From: Bacteroidia bacterium
GTDB taxonomy: Bacteria; Bacteroidota; Bacteroidia; Bacteroidales; Prolixibacteraceae
Assembly: GCA_026391315.1 (NCBI GenBank)
Contig: JAPLDT010000056.1
Location: 1-39,371 of the forward strand
Direction: 5' to 3'
Length of the DNA stretch: 39,371 bases
Both the position numbers and the translations under genes were made by a program. The notes under the pieces are model-generated. The model searched no databases. It was not told where the DNA came from and saw nothing but the letters and a program-made list of their open reading frames with translations. Shown in pieces: positions 17,188 through 26,274 of this stretch. Position 1 is the stretch's first letter. Each line of letters opens with the position of its first letter.

Positions 17188-17805
17188 ATGCCCAAAGTAA
17201 AGATACCCCGTAAGAGTGCTGCTGTCGACATGACGGCTATGTGTGATGTGGCATTTTTGCTGTTGACCTTCTTCATGCTAACCTCAAACTTTACCAACAA
17301 GGATGCGGCAGTTGTCCATGCACCCTCCTCCATCTCAGAGATTAAGATTCCCGAACGAAACATCATGCTCGTTTTGGTGGATGCCAATGGAAAACTCTTT
17401 TTTGGCATTGATGGTCAGGAAAACAGAATGGCCCTTCTCGAAAAAATGGGTACGCTTTACAACATCAACTTCAATCAGAACGAACTCAAAGAGTTTAGTC
17501 TGGTGAACAGTTTCGGGATACCAATCAATCAGATGAAATCATTTCTTACCTTGAAGCCGGAGGAGCGCGACACGCCGGTCTATGCACCCGGAATCCCTTG
17601 TGATTCGCTCGACAATCAGTTGAAAAATTGGGTGAGCATGACCCGGAGTATCAGTAAGGAGTACCGCATTGCCATCAAAGCCGATCAGGCTACACCATAC
17701 CCTACCATCAAGAAACTGATGAGTACGCTCCAGGGCTTAAGCGAAAACAGGTACAACCTGATTACAACCCTTGAAACCTCTGCTGATTTGGACATTAAAC
17801 AATAA
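17188..17805 (+). CDS. exbD: ExbD-family biopolymer transport protein, first copy
   Basis: This is a partner of ExbB with a short cytoplasmic N-terminus and a single transmembrane helix at about 14-35 (AAVDMTAMCDVAFLLLTFFM). It carries the conserved membrane Asp (about residue 25) that takes part in proton movement. A periplasmic domain follows, ending near residue 205. The gene is 52 bp after exbB and 6 bp before a second exbD. The long periplasmic part with a LKPEERDTPVYAPG insertion is larger than in Proteobacteria but usual for tandem exbD genes in this phylum. Confidence 0.9.
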   Translation: MPKVKIPRKSAAVDMTAMCDVAFLLLTFFMLTSNFTNKDAAVVHAPSSISEIKIPERNIMLVLVDANGKLFFGIDGQENRMALLEKMGTLYNINFNQNELKEFSLVNSFGIPINQMKSFLTLKPEERDTPVYAPGIPCDSLDNQLKNWVSMTRSISKEYRIAIKADQATPYPTIKKLMSTLQGLSENRYNLITTLETSADLDIKQ

Positions 17806-17811
17806 TTTTTC

Positions 17812-18456
17812 ATGGCCGAAATTGCTCAAAACCACAGAAAAGGTCCAAAAAGGCGAAGAACCAAAAAGCTCTCCACCCGGATTGATTTTACTCCAATGGT
17901 AGACCTGGGTTTTCTGCTTATTACCTTTTTTATGCTGGCTACAACACTGAATAAGCCTCAGACCATGGAGATCGCCCTTCCTTCGAAGGAGAAATCACCT
18001 GAAGAAGAACAGACAATCATCAAGGCATCCAGGGCAATTACAATCCTGCTGGGAAAGGATAATGCGGTGTACTATTACGAAGGCACCCGAGAGAATGAAG
18101 TCGATCCGGTCTTGGTTAAAACTAGTTTTTCTCCGACAGGTTTGCGATCATTCCTCATGAAACGAAATTATGAGGTGATGTCCAAAGTCAGGGATTTAAG
18201 GACTGAAAAAGAGAAGAAAAAGTTTTCGGATGAGGAGTTTGACAAAAGATTGACAGCCATTAAAAAGGATAAAAATGCCCCCATCGTCCTGATCAAGGCA
18301 ACCGACGAATCTGTGTACAGAAACCTGATCGATGCCCTCGACGAAATGGCTATCTGCAACATCGACCGCTATGCCATCGATGATATTGCCCCTTTTGATC
18401 TGGATCTGCTTGAAAAAATAAACGCTGAAACAACGATTCAGAATGGCATCAAATAA
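17812..18456 (+). CDS. exbD: ExbD-family biopolymer transport protein, second copy
   Basis: 214 residues with a basic N-terminal tail (KGPKRRRTKKLSTR), then one membrane helix RIDFTPMVDLGFLLITFFML containing the essential Asp. The periplasmic part is lysine- and glutamate-rich. The sequence is clearly different from the first ExbD, so the two may form a mixed dimer inside the ExbB ring. Its last 14 bp overlap the start of tonB, a sign of translational coupling. Confidence 0.9.
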   Translation: MAEIAQNHRKGPKRRRTKKLSTRIDFTPMVDLGFLLITFFMLATTLNKPQTMEIALPSKEKSPEEEQTIIKASRAITILLGKDNAVYYYEGTRENEVDPVLVKTSFSPTGLRSFLMKRNYEVMSKVRDLRTEKEKKKFSDEEFDKRLTAIKKDKNAPIVLIKATDESVYRNLIDALDEMAICNIDRYAIDDIAPFDLDLLEKINAETTIQNGIK

Positions 18457-19192
18457 CGATCTGTTTTCGCGCGAATGGTGTAACCTGGTCTTTGATCCAA
18501 AGTACCGTGAATATGGCGGTTACGAATTAAGGACCAATTCACCCCGAAGGCTTTTCAAAGCGCTTTTGATCTCAGGATTGCTCTTTATCCTGATCGTTTC
18601 TGCCCCCTTGCTGATCAAACAGATTTTTCCTAAAAAAGCTGCAAAGGATACCACTGTCAGGGTTTTAACTGATATCAGGCTGGACAAAAACAGCATAAAA
18701 TTTGTGACTCCTGTCGTAAAACCGGACGAACAGATTGCAGAAGAACAGCCACTTACCCAAAAAGAACTGCTCCAGGAGAAAACTTCCATTGGCACAGTAA
18801 ATTTCGACAAGGGAACTGATGATATTTCTGCTCCGGCAGCGGCGGCAGAAAACAACAAAATAGCAGAAGTCTCTGATGTTCCACTTGTTTCTGTGGATCA
18901 AATGCCTCAGTTTCCGGGTGGTGAAAAGGAGATGATGCGTTTCATCAAATTAAACCTCCATTACCCCCCGGTTGCCCAGGAGAACAACATCCAGGGTACA
19001 GTGATCATGAATTTCGTGGTGGACCGTGAAGGAAAGATTACCAACATCAAAGTGATTAAGGGCATCGGTTTTGGTTGTGATGAGGAGTCCATCAGGGTTC
19101 TGGGGAGAATGCCGCTCTGGAGCCCAGGAAAACAACGAGGACAAACAGTTTTGGTCAGTTTTACCATGCCAATCCGGTTTGTATTGAATTAG
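18443..19192 (+). CDS. tonB: Energy transducer TonB
   Basis: 249 residues. The cytoplasmic N-terminus has the Bacteroidota signature NLVFDPKYREYGGYELR, then a membrane helix (about 34-56), a Pro/Glu-rich linker across the periplasm and a C-terminal TonB domain (about 155-249) with PQFPGGEKEMMRFI, YPPVAQENNIQGTVIMNFVV and IRFVLN at the end. It transmits ExbBD energy to TonB-dependent receptors such as the SusC-like protein of this window. The 14-bp overlap with exbD supports an operon. Confidence 0.95.
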   Translation: MASNNDLFSREWCNLVFDPKYREYGGYELRTNSPRRLFKALLISGLLFILIVSAPLLIKQIFPKKAAKDTTVRVLTDIRLDKNSIKFVTPVVKPDEQIAEEQPLTQKELLQEKTSIGTVNFDKGTDDISAPAAAAENNKIAEVSDVPLVSVDQMPQFPGGEKEMMRFIKLNLHYPPVAQENNIQGTVIMNFVVDREGKITNIKVIKGIGFGCDEESIRVLGRMPLWSPGKQRGQTVLVSFTMPIRFVLN

Positions 19193-19243
19193 TAGTTCCT
19201 CAGTATAGAATCAATATATCTGAAAAATATTAATACCACAATT

Positions 19244-20194
19244 GTGCATTCAGTATTTAAAAACCTTGGAGTCCTTCTGATATTTTTGGCGTTGTTTTCA
19301 GGATGCCGGTTCTTCAAAGGAGATCCCTACCGCAATACCACCATTTCGGGCAAGAGTGTCATCGCGGTAGATGAAACTTTCCGTCCGGTGATGGAAGCCG
19401 AGATTGAACTTTTCAAGGCAATTTACGGATATTCTGATATAGATGCCAGGTATCTGCCCGAACCTCAGGTTTTTGATCTTTTGCTCAGGGACAGTGTTCA
19501 AATGATCGTTGCCTCACGTATGTTGCGTGCAGAAGAAATTTCGGTTCTGAACGGTCGCAAACTCTTTCCCAAACAGCTGAAAATTGCCACTGACGCGATC
19601 GCCCTGATCGTTCATCCTTCCTGCAAGGATTCTCTTATCTCGTTGAAACAGATCAAGGCTATTCTAAGCGGTAAAATTGTTACCTGGAACCAGCTCAGTC
19701 CGGAGTGCCCTACCCGCCCAATCAAACTTCTTTTCGACAACAAAAATTCGGGAATCGTCAAATACCTCGCAGATTCACTTTGTCACGGAGCGTTTTCTGC
19801 CGCCAATGCTTCTGCCATGGAGTTCAACCGGGAGGTAATCGAATATACTGCCTCCCATCCTGATGTCCTTGGATTTGTTTCGACGAGCTGGATTGGCAAC
19901 AGGAACGACTCGCTGCACCTCTCTTTCCACAAAAAAATAAAAGTTGTTTCCGTCAGCGAAGCGGATGCGCCCACACCCGATAATAGCTACAAACCATACC
20001 AGGCCTATCTTCTGGGCAATATGTACCCTCTTTCGAGATCTGTGTACATGATCAATGCGGAACCCAGAAGCGGCCTTTCAACAGGATTGGTCTCCTTTGT
20101 CGCCAGCGACAAGGGTCAGCGAATTATCCTTAAATCAGGGATCCTTCCTGCGGTAGCGCCGACCAGGGTCATCAATGTCAGACCGCATTTGTAA
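19244..20194 (+). CDS. PstS-like periplasmic solute-binding lipoprotein
   Basis: The 316-residue protein begins at GTG 19244 with a lipoprotein signal and lipobox LFSGC (Cys21). The fold resembles phosphate-type binding proteins (PBP_like_2): FKAIYGYSDIDARYLPE, LKQIKAILSGKIVTWNQLS, GIVKYLADSL and GLVSFVASDKGQRIILKSGI. It follows tonB by 51 bp and precedes a TPR gene by 33 bp. No pstCAB transporter genes are nearby, so phosphate import by an ABC system is not indicated. It may sense or present a ligand to the TonB machinery, but that is inferred only from location. Confidence 0.8.
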   Translation: MHSVFKNLGVLLIFLALFSGCRFFKGDPYRNTTISGKSVIAVDETFRPVMEAEIELFKAIYGYSDIDARYLPEPQVFDLLLRDSVQMIVASRMLRAEEISVLNGRKLFPKQLKIATDAIALIVHPSCKDSLISLKQIKAILSGKIVTWNQLSPECPTRPIKLLFDNKNSGIVKYLADSLCHGAFSAANASAMEFNREVIEYTASHPDVLGFVSTSWIGNRNDSLHLSFHKKIKVVSVSEADAPTPDNSYKPYQAYLLGNMYPLSRSVYMINAEPRSGLSTGLVSFVASDKGQRIILKSGILPAVAPTRVINVRPHL

Positions 20195-20227
20195 AAAACA
20201 AACAAAGTATCCCGGATAAAAACAATT

Positions 20228-21943
20228 ATGAAGTACTTGATATTTTCACTTTTAATCTTCGGGTCATCGATCATCACCTGCAACGCACAGGAAAAGGATT
20301 TGAGTGCACCAAATTACCTTCAGGAGTTTCAGCCTGGCAAGGCAAGGAACTGGTTTCAGCAAAAGCTGAAAAACAATCCGGAAGATGCTGCCGCCATGAT
20401 CGGTCTGGCCAATACCCTGCTCTCATTCCAATCCACTGATAGTGCTAAAATACTCTTCAGAAAAGTACTTACTGCAGATGCCAAAAATCCGTTCGCGCTG
20501 GCAGGAATTGGCCTGGTTGCCTGGATGAACAATGATCGTGCCGGTGAATCTGCCTATTTTGAGCGTGCCAGACGGGCCGATAAAATCAATCCTGAAGTAT
20601 ACTGTGCAATAGCTGAAGGATGCCTGGACCTGCCCAAACAAGATACCGTCACCGCACTGACTTACTTAAAACAAGGACTCGATCTCAATCCAAAATACGC
20701 CCGGCTTCACTTCATTACCGGGAAGCTGGAAACCTCAAAAAAGAATTATGGAGCCGCAGCAAATGCCTATGAAAGAGCCATTTTCTTTGATCCAAAATCT
20801 GCTTTAGCATACCGGAATCTGGGTACGATCCTCTATTATTCCAGATCCTACAGGGAGGCGTTAACGGCCTTCAACAAATCAGTGGCACTCGATCCGAACC
20901 AAATCCTGGTATACAAAAACCTTGGCGATCTTTATTATACTGTTGCGAAGTATGCTGAGGCAGAGCATTCCTACCAAACATACATGGAAAGAGCAGAAGT
21001 TTCGAACGATGACAAGGAGCGGTTTGCATTCACCCTTTTCTTCAACAAAAAATACAGGGAATCAGAGACGCTGTTGGAACAACTTCAGCAAATCAGCCAC
21101 GACGAATCACTCCTTCTGCGGATAAGAGGATATATTGCTTATGAAACAGCTGATTATCAAAAGGGAGTCGAACAGATGATCAAATTTTTCAAACTTCATG
21201 ACACGCATAAAATCATTGCTCTGGATTACAGCTATTATGCCAAACTCCTTCAGAAAACCGGCAATGAAGTTTTGGCAATGGATAATTTCAGGAAGGCCAT
21301 TTCAACAGATCCATCCAGAACTGAGAACTATGAGGAACTTGCAAGGCTTGCCGCAAAAAACAGCCTGCACCTGGAAGCTGTTGCCTGTTACAAAAAGATG
21401 ATCGATCTGGGTGCGGACAAGGTTGTCAACAGTTTTCTGATCGGAAAAGAGTATTATTTCGAAGGGGAGCTCTGGAGGGCCAGACTGGATTCGCTGATGC
21501 AACTGCGAAAAAGCAAAAACAACCCACCTTCTGACAGTACAGAAGTTAAAAAATCGATGACCCTGTTCTACGCAAAAGCCGACAGCGCCTTCACGGTAGT
21601 GACCAGATTAAACAGCGATTATGCAGGAGGTTTTATCTGGAAAGGAAGGATCCATGCAACACTTGATCCCGATGGCATCACAACAGAAGCCAAAGATGCT
21701 TACCAAAATGCCCTGGTTTTACTGGAGAAAGCAGATCCTGAAAAAAATCGTAAATCCATCATCGAATGTTACAGATACCTTGGATCTTACTATTATCTTG
21801 GATATGATCGGCTTTACAAATCGGATAAAAAGGCAGCCGGTGAAATGCGGTCAAAAATGATCGAATGCTTCACCAAAATTTTAAAGCTGGATCCTTCTGA
21901 TGTACAGGCAAAAGATGTACTTTTCAAATTGAAATACCCATGA
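20228..21943 (+). CDS. Secreted tetratricopeptide-repeat protein
   Basis: This 571-residue protein has a signal peptide ending near CNAQ (residues 18-21), then about ten TPR units with the usual spacing of 34. Clear examples are NPFALAGIGLVAWMNNDRAG, SALAYRNLGTILYYSRSYRE and NQILVYKNLGDLYYTVAKYA. It would act as a periplasmic protein-binding scaffold, probably with the TonB/ExbBD complex since it ends that operon. The final codons KYP-stop lie inside the 78-bp conserved element that precedes the next gene, which suggests that the gene's end was set by that element. Confidence 0.88.
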   Translation: MKYLIFSLLIFGSSIITCNAQEKDLSAPNYLQEFQPGKARNWFQQKLKNNPEDAAAMIGLANTLLSFQSTDSAKILFRKVLTADAKNPFALAGIGLVAWMNNDRAGESAYFERARRADKINPEVYCAIAEGCLDLPKQDTVTALTYLKQGLDLNPKYARLHFITGKLETSKKNYGAAANAYERAIFFDPKSALAYRNLGTILYYSRSYREALTAFNKSVALDPNQILVYKNLGDLYYTVAKYAEAEHSYQTYMERAEVSNDDKERFAFTLFFNKKYRESETLLEQLQQISHDESLLLRIRGYIAYETADYQKGVEQMIKFFKLHDTHKIIALDYSYYAKLLQKTGNEVLAMDNFRKAISTDPSRTENYEELARLAAKNSLHLEAVACYKKMIDLGADKVVNSFLIGKEYYFEGELWRARLDSLMQLRKSKNNPPSDSTEVKKSMTLFYAKADSAFTVVTRLNSDYAGGFIWKGRIHATLDPDGITTEAKDAYQNALVLLEKADPEKNRKSIIECYRYLGSYYYLGYDRLYKSDKKAAGEMRSKMIECFTKILKLDPSDVQAKDVLFKLKYP

Positions 21944-22009
21944 GAAAATATTCACTCCAATCGAAAATGATTATGTGGGTATTCCATCTGGCCATTAATA
22001 AACAAATGA
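21931..22009 (+). promoter_or_regulatory. Conserved 78-79 bp leader element, copy B (before prolyl oligopeptidase)
   Basis: It starts GAAATACCCATGAG, contains TCGAAAATGATTATGTGGGT and ATTCCATCTGGCC, and ends near AACAAATGA, 31 bp before the peptidase ATG. It is one base longer than copies A and C. Its first 13 bases are also the last codons and stop of the TPR gene. Confidence 0.75.
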
Positions 22010-22040
22010 ATTATATCAACCAATTAAACTAACAATTAAC

Positions 22041-24200
22041 ATGAAAAAGCTCCTAACCTTCACTTTTGCCTTTTTTTGCCTTGCTACCTCCTATGCGCAG
22101 TTCAACTATCCGGCTACCAAAACAGTCGATGTCAAAGAGACCTATTTTGGGGTAACCTACAAAGATCCCTACCGCTGGCTTGAAGATTTTAAAGATCCGC
22201 AGGTCGTGAGTTGGTTTAAACAACAGGCAACCTTCAGCAATGACATCCTGAATAAAATATCCGGAAGGGATGAACTGGTTGCCGAGTGGAAAATGCTCGA
22301 CAAGCTGCAACCTCCACGGATTGGTGGCAGGACTTATGAGAACGGAAGAATATTCTACCGTAAAACAATGCCGGGCGAAAATCTAAGTAAACTATACTAC
22401 CGTGAAGGCTATGAGGGTAAAGAGCAGCTTCTTTTTGACCCAGACACTTATATCAAAGGGAAAAAACTGTCCATCCAAAGTTCCATGCCTAGTTATGATG
22501 GTAAAAAAATTATAATCGGCTATTCAGAAGCTGGTGCGGAAATATCAACCATCAAAATATTGGATGTTGATACCAAAACATTTTTACCGGAAACCATCTA
22601 TCCAAGCTGGTTTGGCCCCATCAGCTGGACGTTTGACAACAAGGCATTTACCTATTTTTCCCAGAAAACCGGCGACAATACGAGTCCTGAATTTGAACTG
22701 AATACCAAAACAAAATTACACAAGTTGGGGGATGAGGTTAAAAATGATGTTGATTTTTTCAGCAACGAAAGTTATCCAAAAATGGATATCAAAGCCAACG
22801 ACCTTCCATTTGCTAGCCTGAGCAAGGACTCCAGAGATTATATTTTTGCTGATCTGTCTAACGTACGAAGCGAAATGTTCACCTACTATGCTCCGGTTTC
22901 CCAATTTAATTCTGGAAAAATTGACTGGAAGATTTTGTGCAAACCGGAAGACATGATTGTCAGGGGCAGGGAGATCATCAAAAATGACGTCTATGCCATT
23001 ACGCATAAAAATGCAAAAAACTATCAGCTGGTTCATACCACATTACCAAATCCAAACTGGGACAAGGCAGACATCGTGGCGCCTGAAAAAAAGGATCAAA
23101 CACTTGAATCAATCACCCATTGCAAAGATTATCTGTTGCTAACCTATAGCGACGGCATCAACAACCACATTTTCAAATACAACCTTGCCACCAAAAAGAC
23201 AACTGAAATAAAATTGCCATACACTGGAACCGGGTATGTTTTTTGCCTGGACAACACCACCAACAACTGTTTTGCCGGAATTACCTCCTGGAACAGGCCA
23301 TATACCGAATACAATTTAAATGCAGTGACCGATCTGTTCACGCCGAGTACATTTAACAAACCGCCGGTTTATCCGGCTGCCTACAAAGATCTGCTGGTTG
23401 AAGAAGTAGAGGTAAAAGGGCACGACGGCACCATGATCCCATTGTCCATTATCTACCGGAAAGGAACAGTCTTTAATGGCAAAAATGCTTGTCTGATGGA
23501 CAGTTATGGAGCCTATGGAATGAGCATGTCACCATATTTCAACTACCTTGAAAATTCGTTGGCCATCAAAGGGGTTGTCATTGCTATACCACATGTACGG
23601 GGAGGCAGCGAAAAAGGTGAAAACTGGTACAAAGCAGGATACAAAACCACCAAACCCAATACCTGGAAAGATTTCAACAGCTGTGCCGAGTACCTGATCC
23701 AAAAGGGATATACTTCCGCCAATAAATTGGCAGGAACTGGTACCAGTGCAGGGGGTGTTTTAATCAGCAGGGCCATTACGGAAAGACCTGATTTGTATGC
23801 TGCTGCTATCTGCAATGTTGGATGTGCCAATGCGATGCGTATGGAAACAGCGCCCAACGGACCCGCAAACATTCCTGAGTTTGGAACAGTAAAAGACAGC
23901 GTTGAATGCAAAGCTTTGTATGAAATGGACGGTGTTGCACATGTTAAAAAAGGAACAAAATACCCGGCTGTGATATGCATCGGTGGTTGGAACGATCCGA
24001 GGGTCATAGCCTGGGAGCCCGGGAAGTTCGCAGCGGCATTACAAAATTCCACTACTTCAGGAAAACCGGTCATCATGAAAGTGAATTACGACAACGGTCA
24101 TTTTACAGAAGACAAATCTGTCACCTTTGGCAACTTTGCCGACCAATTTGCATTTGCAATGTGGCAATGCGGACATCCTGATTTTCAGTTGAAGAAATAG
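22041..24200 (+). CDS. Secreted prolyl oligopeptidase (S9A family)
   Basis: It cleaves short peptides after proline, here in the periplasm, since the N-terminus MKKLLTFTFAFFCLATSYAQ is a signal peptide. The N-terminal part FNYPATKTVDVKETYFGVTY, then DPYRWLED, is diagnostic of S9A and leads into a seven-blade propeller (about 70-430). The alpha/beta-hydrolase domain holds the nucleophile in GTGTSAGGVL (Ser569), the Asp in GGWNDPRV (Asp652) and the His in NYDNGHFTED (His687). VIAIPHVRGGSEKGENWYKA is the family loop. The length, 719, is normal. It has its own leader region (element B), so it may be regulated apart from the TonB operon. Confidence 0.94.
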   Translation: MKKLLTFTFAFFCLATSYAQFNYPATKTVDVKETYFGVTYKDPYRWLEDFKDPQVVSWFKQQATFSNDILNKISGRDELVAEWKMLDKLQPPRIGGRTYENGRIFYRKTMPGENLSKLYYREGYEGKEQLLFDPDTYIKGKKLSIQSSMPSYDGKKIIIGYSEAGAEISTIKILDVDTKTFLPETIYPSWFGPISWTFDNKAFTYFSQKTGDNTSPEFELNTKTKLHKLGDEVKNDVDFFSNESYPKMDIKANDLPFASLSKDSRDYIFADLSNVRSEMFTYYAPVSQFNSGKIDWKILCKPEDMIVRGREIIKNDVYAITHKNAKNYQLVHTTLPNPNWDKADIVAPEKKDQTLESITHCKDYLLLTYSDGINNHIFKYNLATKKTTEIKLPYTGTGYVFCLDNTTNNCFAGITSWNRPYTEYNLNAVTDLFTPSTFNKPPVYPAAYKDLLVEEVEVKGHDGTMIPLSIIYRKGTVFNGKNACLMDSYGAYGMSMSPYFNYLENSLAIKGVVIAIPHVRGGSEKGENWYKAGYKTTKPNTWKDFNSCAEYLIQKGYTSANKLAGTGTSAGGVLISRAITERPDLYAAAICNVGCANAMRMETAPNGPANIPEFGTVKDSVECKALYEMDGVAHVKKGTKYPAVICIGGWNDPRVIAWEPGKFAAALQNSTTSGKPVIMKVNYDNGHFTEDKSVTFGNFADQFAFAMWQCGHPDFQLKK

Positions 24201-24360
24201 GGTAAGACAATTTAACCGTAAATGGGTTCAAAGGCAAAACATGAAGGACCAAATATTTCATCCCTACGGGATTACGGTTCTATTATCTATATATTTCTAT
24301 AAATATCAGATCCCTAGCGGGATCGGAACCAACAGAACTAGATATTATTCAGGTAATTGT
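24201..24360. repeat. REP-like palindromes leading into the tandem array
   Basis: ATCCCTACGGGAT at about 24260 and ATCCCTAGCGGGAT at about 24310 are small palindromes of the same CCC-TA-GGG type found in the array units and in the MITE-like elements. A degenerate partial array unit precedes 24361. No gene is present. Confidence 0.55.
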
Positions 24361-24718
24361 GAGTCCCGCTAGGGATGCAATATTTATAGAAATACATATC
24401 AGGCTGAGTGCGAGTCCCGCTAGGGACATAATATTTATAGAAACACATATCAGGCTGAGTGCGAGTCCCGTTAGGGACGTAATATTTATAGAAATACATA
24501 TCAGGCTGAGTGCGAGTCCCGCTAGGGACGTAATATTTATATAAATACATATCAGGCTGAGTGCGAGTCCCTCTAGGGACGTAATATTTATAGAAATACA
24601 TATCAGGCTGAGTGCGAGTCCCGCTAGGGACGTAATATTTATAGAAACACATATCAGGTTGAGAGCGAGTCCCGTTAGGGACGACATATTTATATAAAAT
24701 GACGTTATATTTATAGAG
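24361..24718. repeat. Tandem array of seven 51-bp units, each with a CCC-N4-GGG palindrome
   Basis: Units start exactly 51 bp apart at 24361, 24412, 24463, 24514, 24565, 24616 and 24667. Each reads GAGTCCCGCTAGGGAC, GTAATATTTATAGAAATACA, TATCAGGCTGAGTGC with few changes. GTCCCGCTAGGGAC is a hairpin; the fifth unit has CCCTCTAGGG. A degraded partial unit ends the array. There are no unique spacers, so it is not a CRISPR. It lies directly before a transposase relic of the REP-associated kind. Confidence 0.92.
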
Positions 24719-24784
24719 AAAATCTATTTAGTCGATCCATATCCTCTGCAAATATTTATGCTTATCCCCTTAATTGAAAGCAAT

Positions 24785-24958
24785 ATGGCAAATACCTACA
24801 CTCAAATGTACATTCAGTTTGTTTTTGCTGTTCAGAACAGGATATCCCTTATTCATCCGGATTGGAAAGATGAACTTTACAAATATATAACCGGGATTGT
24901 ACAAAACAACAAACATAAACTGATAGCAATCAACGGGATTCCGGTTCTATATTCCTGA
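24785..24958 (+). pseudogene. Truncated REP-associated tyrosine transposase (IS200-like, Y1 family)
   Basis: MANTYTQMYIQFVFAVQNRI and SLIHPDWKDELYKYITGIVQ then NNKHKLIAINGIP are the first 55 or so residues of the Bacteroidota Y1 transposase family. Intact members continue with PDHVHILVG, whose His-x-His motif binds the metal, and later the catalytic Tyr. Here the frame leaves the family at GIP and ends VLYS-stop, so both catalytic elements are missing. The 57-residue product cannot be active. It sits beside the 51-bp palindromic array, the expected partner of such an enzyme. Confidence 0.85.
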
Positions 24959-24968
24959 TATCGGAAAA

Positions 24969-25006
24969 CACAAAGGGCACAAATTGATCATTTTGTGCCC
25001 TTTGTG
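24969..25006. terminator. 15-bp perfect hairpin, probable terminator of the TlpA-like gene
   Basis: CACAAAGGGCACAAA and TTTGTGCCCTTTGTG pair without mismatch around an 8-base loop, just after the stop of the minus-strand TlpA-like gene. The T-rich arm makes it plausible in both directions. Similar GTGCCTTTGTG text is a common intergenic repeat in this phylum (compare 26428-26510). Confidence 0.6.
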
Positions 25007-25035
25007 TGCACTTTGCGTCCTTCGTGGTTAAATAA

Positions 25036-26274
25036 CTACTTTTCATCCAACAATTGGTCAATCAATCCATTAAATTCCTTCTTAAACTCCTCATAGAATT
25101 TCCCGGTAGCAGGTCCGCTGAATCCTGAATGAACCTTCCTGACATTTCCTTTCTTATCGATAAAAATGGTAGTCGGGAAGGAGGCAATTCCGTTCAGTGC
25201 AGGCAGGGCTTTGGATGCGTTGTCTTTGCCCGATTGTCCGGCGACAAGTATTTCGTATTGAATACCCAAACGCGTTTTCAGGTTGGTCAATGTCTTTTTT
25301 GCCGCTTCAAAATCACCATTCCGTTCAAAACCCAATCCAATAATCTCGACTCCGCGTTGCTTGTTCTCTTTGTACCACTGAGTCAAAAATGTATTCTCAT
25401 CGAGGCAGTTTGGGCACCAACTACCCAAAATTGTGACTACCACCACTTTCCCGGTATATCCTGAATCGCTCAGCGCGACCTGCTCACCATTCAAATTTGG
25501 GAAGGTAAAGTCAATGGTCGTGTAGCCCTCCTTGAGATAGGTAACCTCGTATGCATCTGGCAAAGCAGCCTTTGAATTCCGAACTCCACTGATTTCAGTT
25601 GTTCTCCTGGGAGTTACAAATTCACCTGTAAATGTACTGTCAGAAGAAAATTTACCTTTTAATAGATATGGAGTTGAACCACCAAAGGCTGAAAGCAAAA
25701 ACCTCTTTCCTTGCACCGCCCCTTCCAGAAAGCGATAATCGCCTGTAGTCGTAAGGATGGATCCGGAAATCAACGACGCTTTCTGTTCAAAATTGCCCAC
25801 TGTTTTTTCAGCCTGGTCACCACTGCCGATTACCATATCCCAGGTACCGTTCAGCGAAACCTCAGGCTTTTCAGGGCTCACAGCAAATCTTGGAAACTTG
25901 CCATATTTTGCTGTAAATGGCACTCCCCCATCCGGTTTATCTGTTGCCGTCTTCACAAATCGTCCAGAAAGTTGATCTCCATCAACTCTTGCTTTCAAAA
26001 CAGCATCGTAAAGATCGATTGGAATGAATACTGAATCATTGCGATAGGTAATATTTTTTAGTGGAAATTTGTCTGCCCCATTGAGCAGGTATACAGTTGT
26101 GCCTTCAGATGTTTGCCCATTTACTTTAAAAAGAAACGGAATTTCATTCTCAGCCAGCGAGAAAACTCCTCTCCAATCCCCTTCTTTCAACAGTTTTCCT
26201 TTTTGCTGGCAAGAGACGAGACAGCAGGTAACCACAAAAGGGATGATCCATTTGATCCATCTTGAATTGTTCAT
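25036..26274 (-). CDS. TlpA/ResA-like thioredoxin-domain lipoprotein
   Basis: 412-residue lipoprotein with lipobox CLVSC (Cys22). The N-terminal half (about 30-255) is a beta-rich domain of the sort that precedes TlpA-like domains in Bacteroidota. The C-terminal redoxin domain has the active site SWCPNC (Cys287, Cys290), GLGFERNGDFEAAKK and the cis-proline loop SFPTTIFID. It would carry out thiol-disulfide exchange in the periplasm, such as cytochrome or exported-protein maturation. It is a single gene on the minus strand, facing away from the next redox cluster. The WCPNC dipeptide is unusual compared with WCGPC and suggests a tuned redox potential. Confidence 0.88.
   Translation of the reverse strand: MNNSRWIKWIIPFVVTCCLVSCQQKGKLLKEGDWRGVFSLAENEIPFLFKVNGQTSEGTTVYLLNGADKFPLKNITYRNDSVFIPIDLYDAVLKARVDGDQLSGRFVKTATDKPDGGVPFTAKYGKFPRFAVSPEKPEVSLNGTWDMVIGSGDQAEKTVGNFEQKASLISGSILTTTGDYRFLEGAVQGKRFLLSAFGGSTPYLLKGKFSSDSTFTGEFVTPRRTTEISGVRNSKAALPDAYEVTYLKEGYTTIDFTFPNLNGEQVALSDSGYTGKVVVVTILGSWCPNCLDENTFLTQWYKENKQRGVEIIGLGFERNGDFEAAKKTLTNLKTRLGIQYEILVAGQSGKDNASKALPALNGIASFPTTIFIDKKGNVRKVHSGFSGPATGKFYEEFKKEFNGLIDQLLDEK

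Noticed and set aside
19244-20194. Calling this gene pstS of a phosphate ABC transporter
   Set aside because: No pstCAB genes are nearby and the gene belongs to a TonB operon, so only a PstS-like fold is claimed.
24338-24687. Protein-coding frames through the tandem array, with a repeated 17-residue peptide
   Set aside because: 51 is a multiple of three, so several frames stay open on both strands by arithmetic. No start context or family supports a gene.
24361-24718. CRISPR array
   Set aside because: The whole 51-bp period is conserved, with no unique spacers and no cas genes, so it is a tandem repeat.
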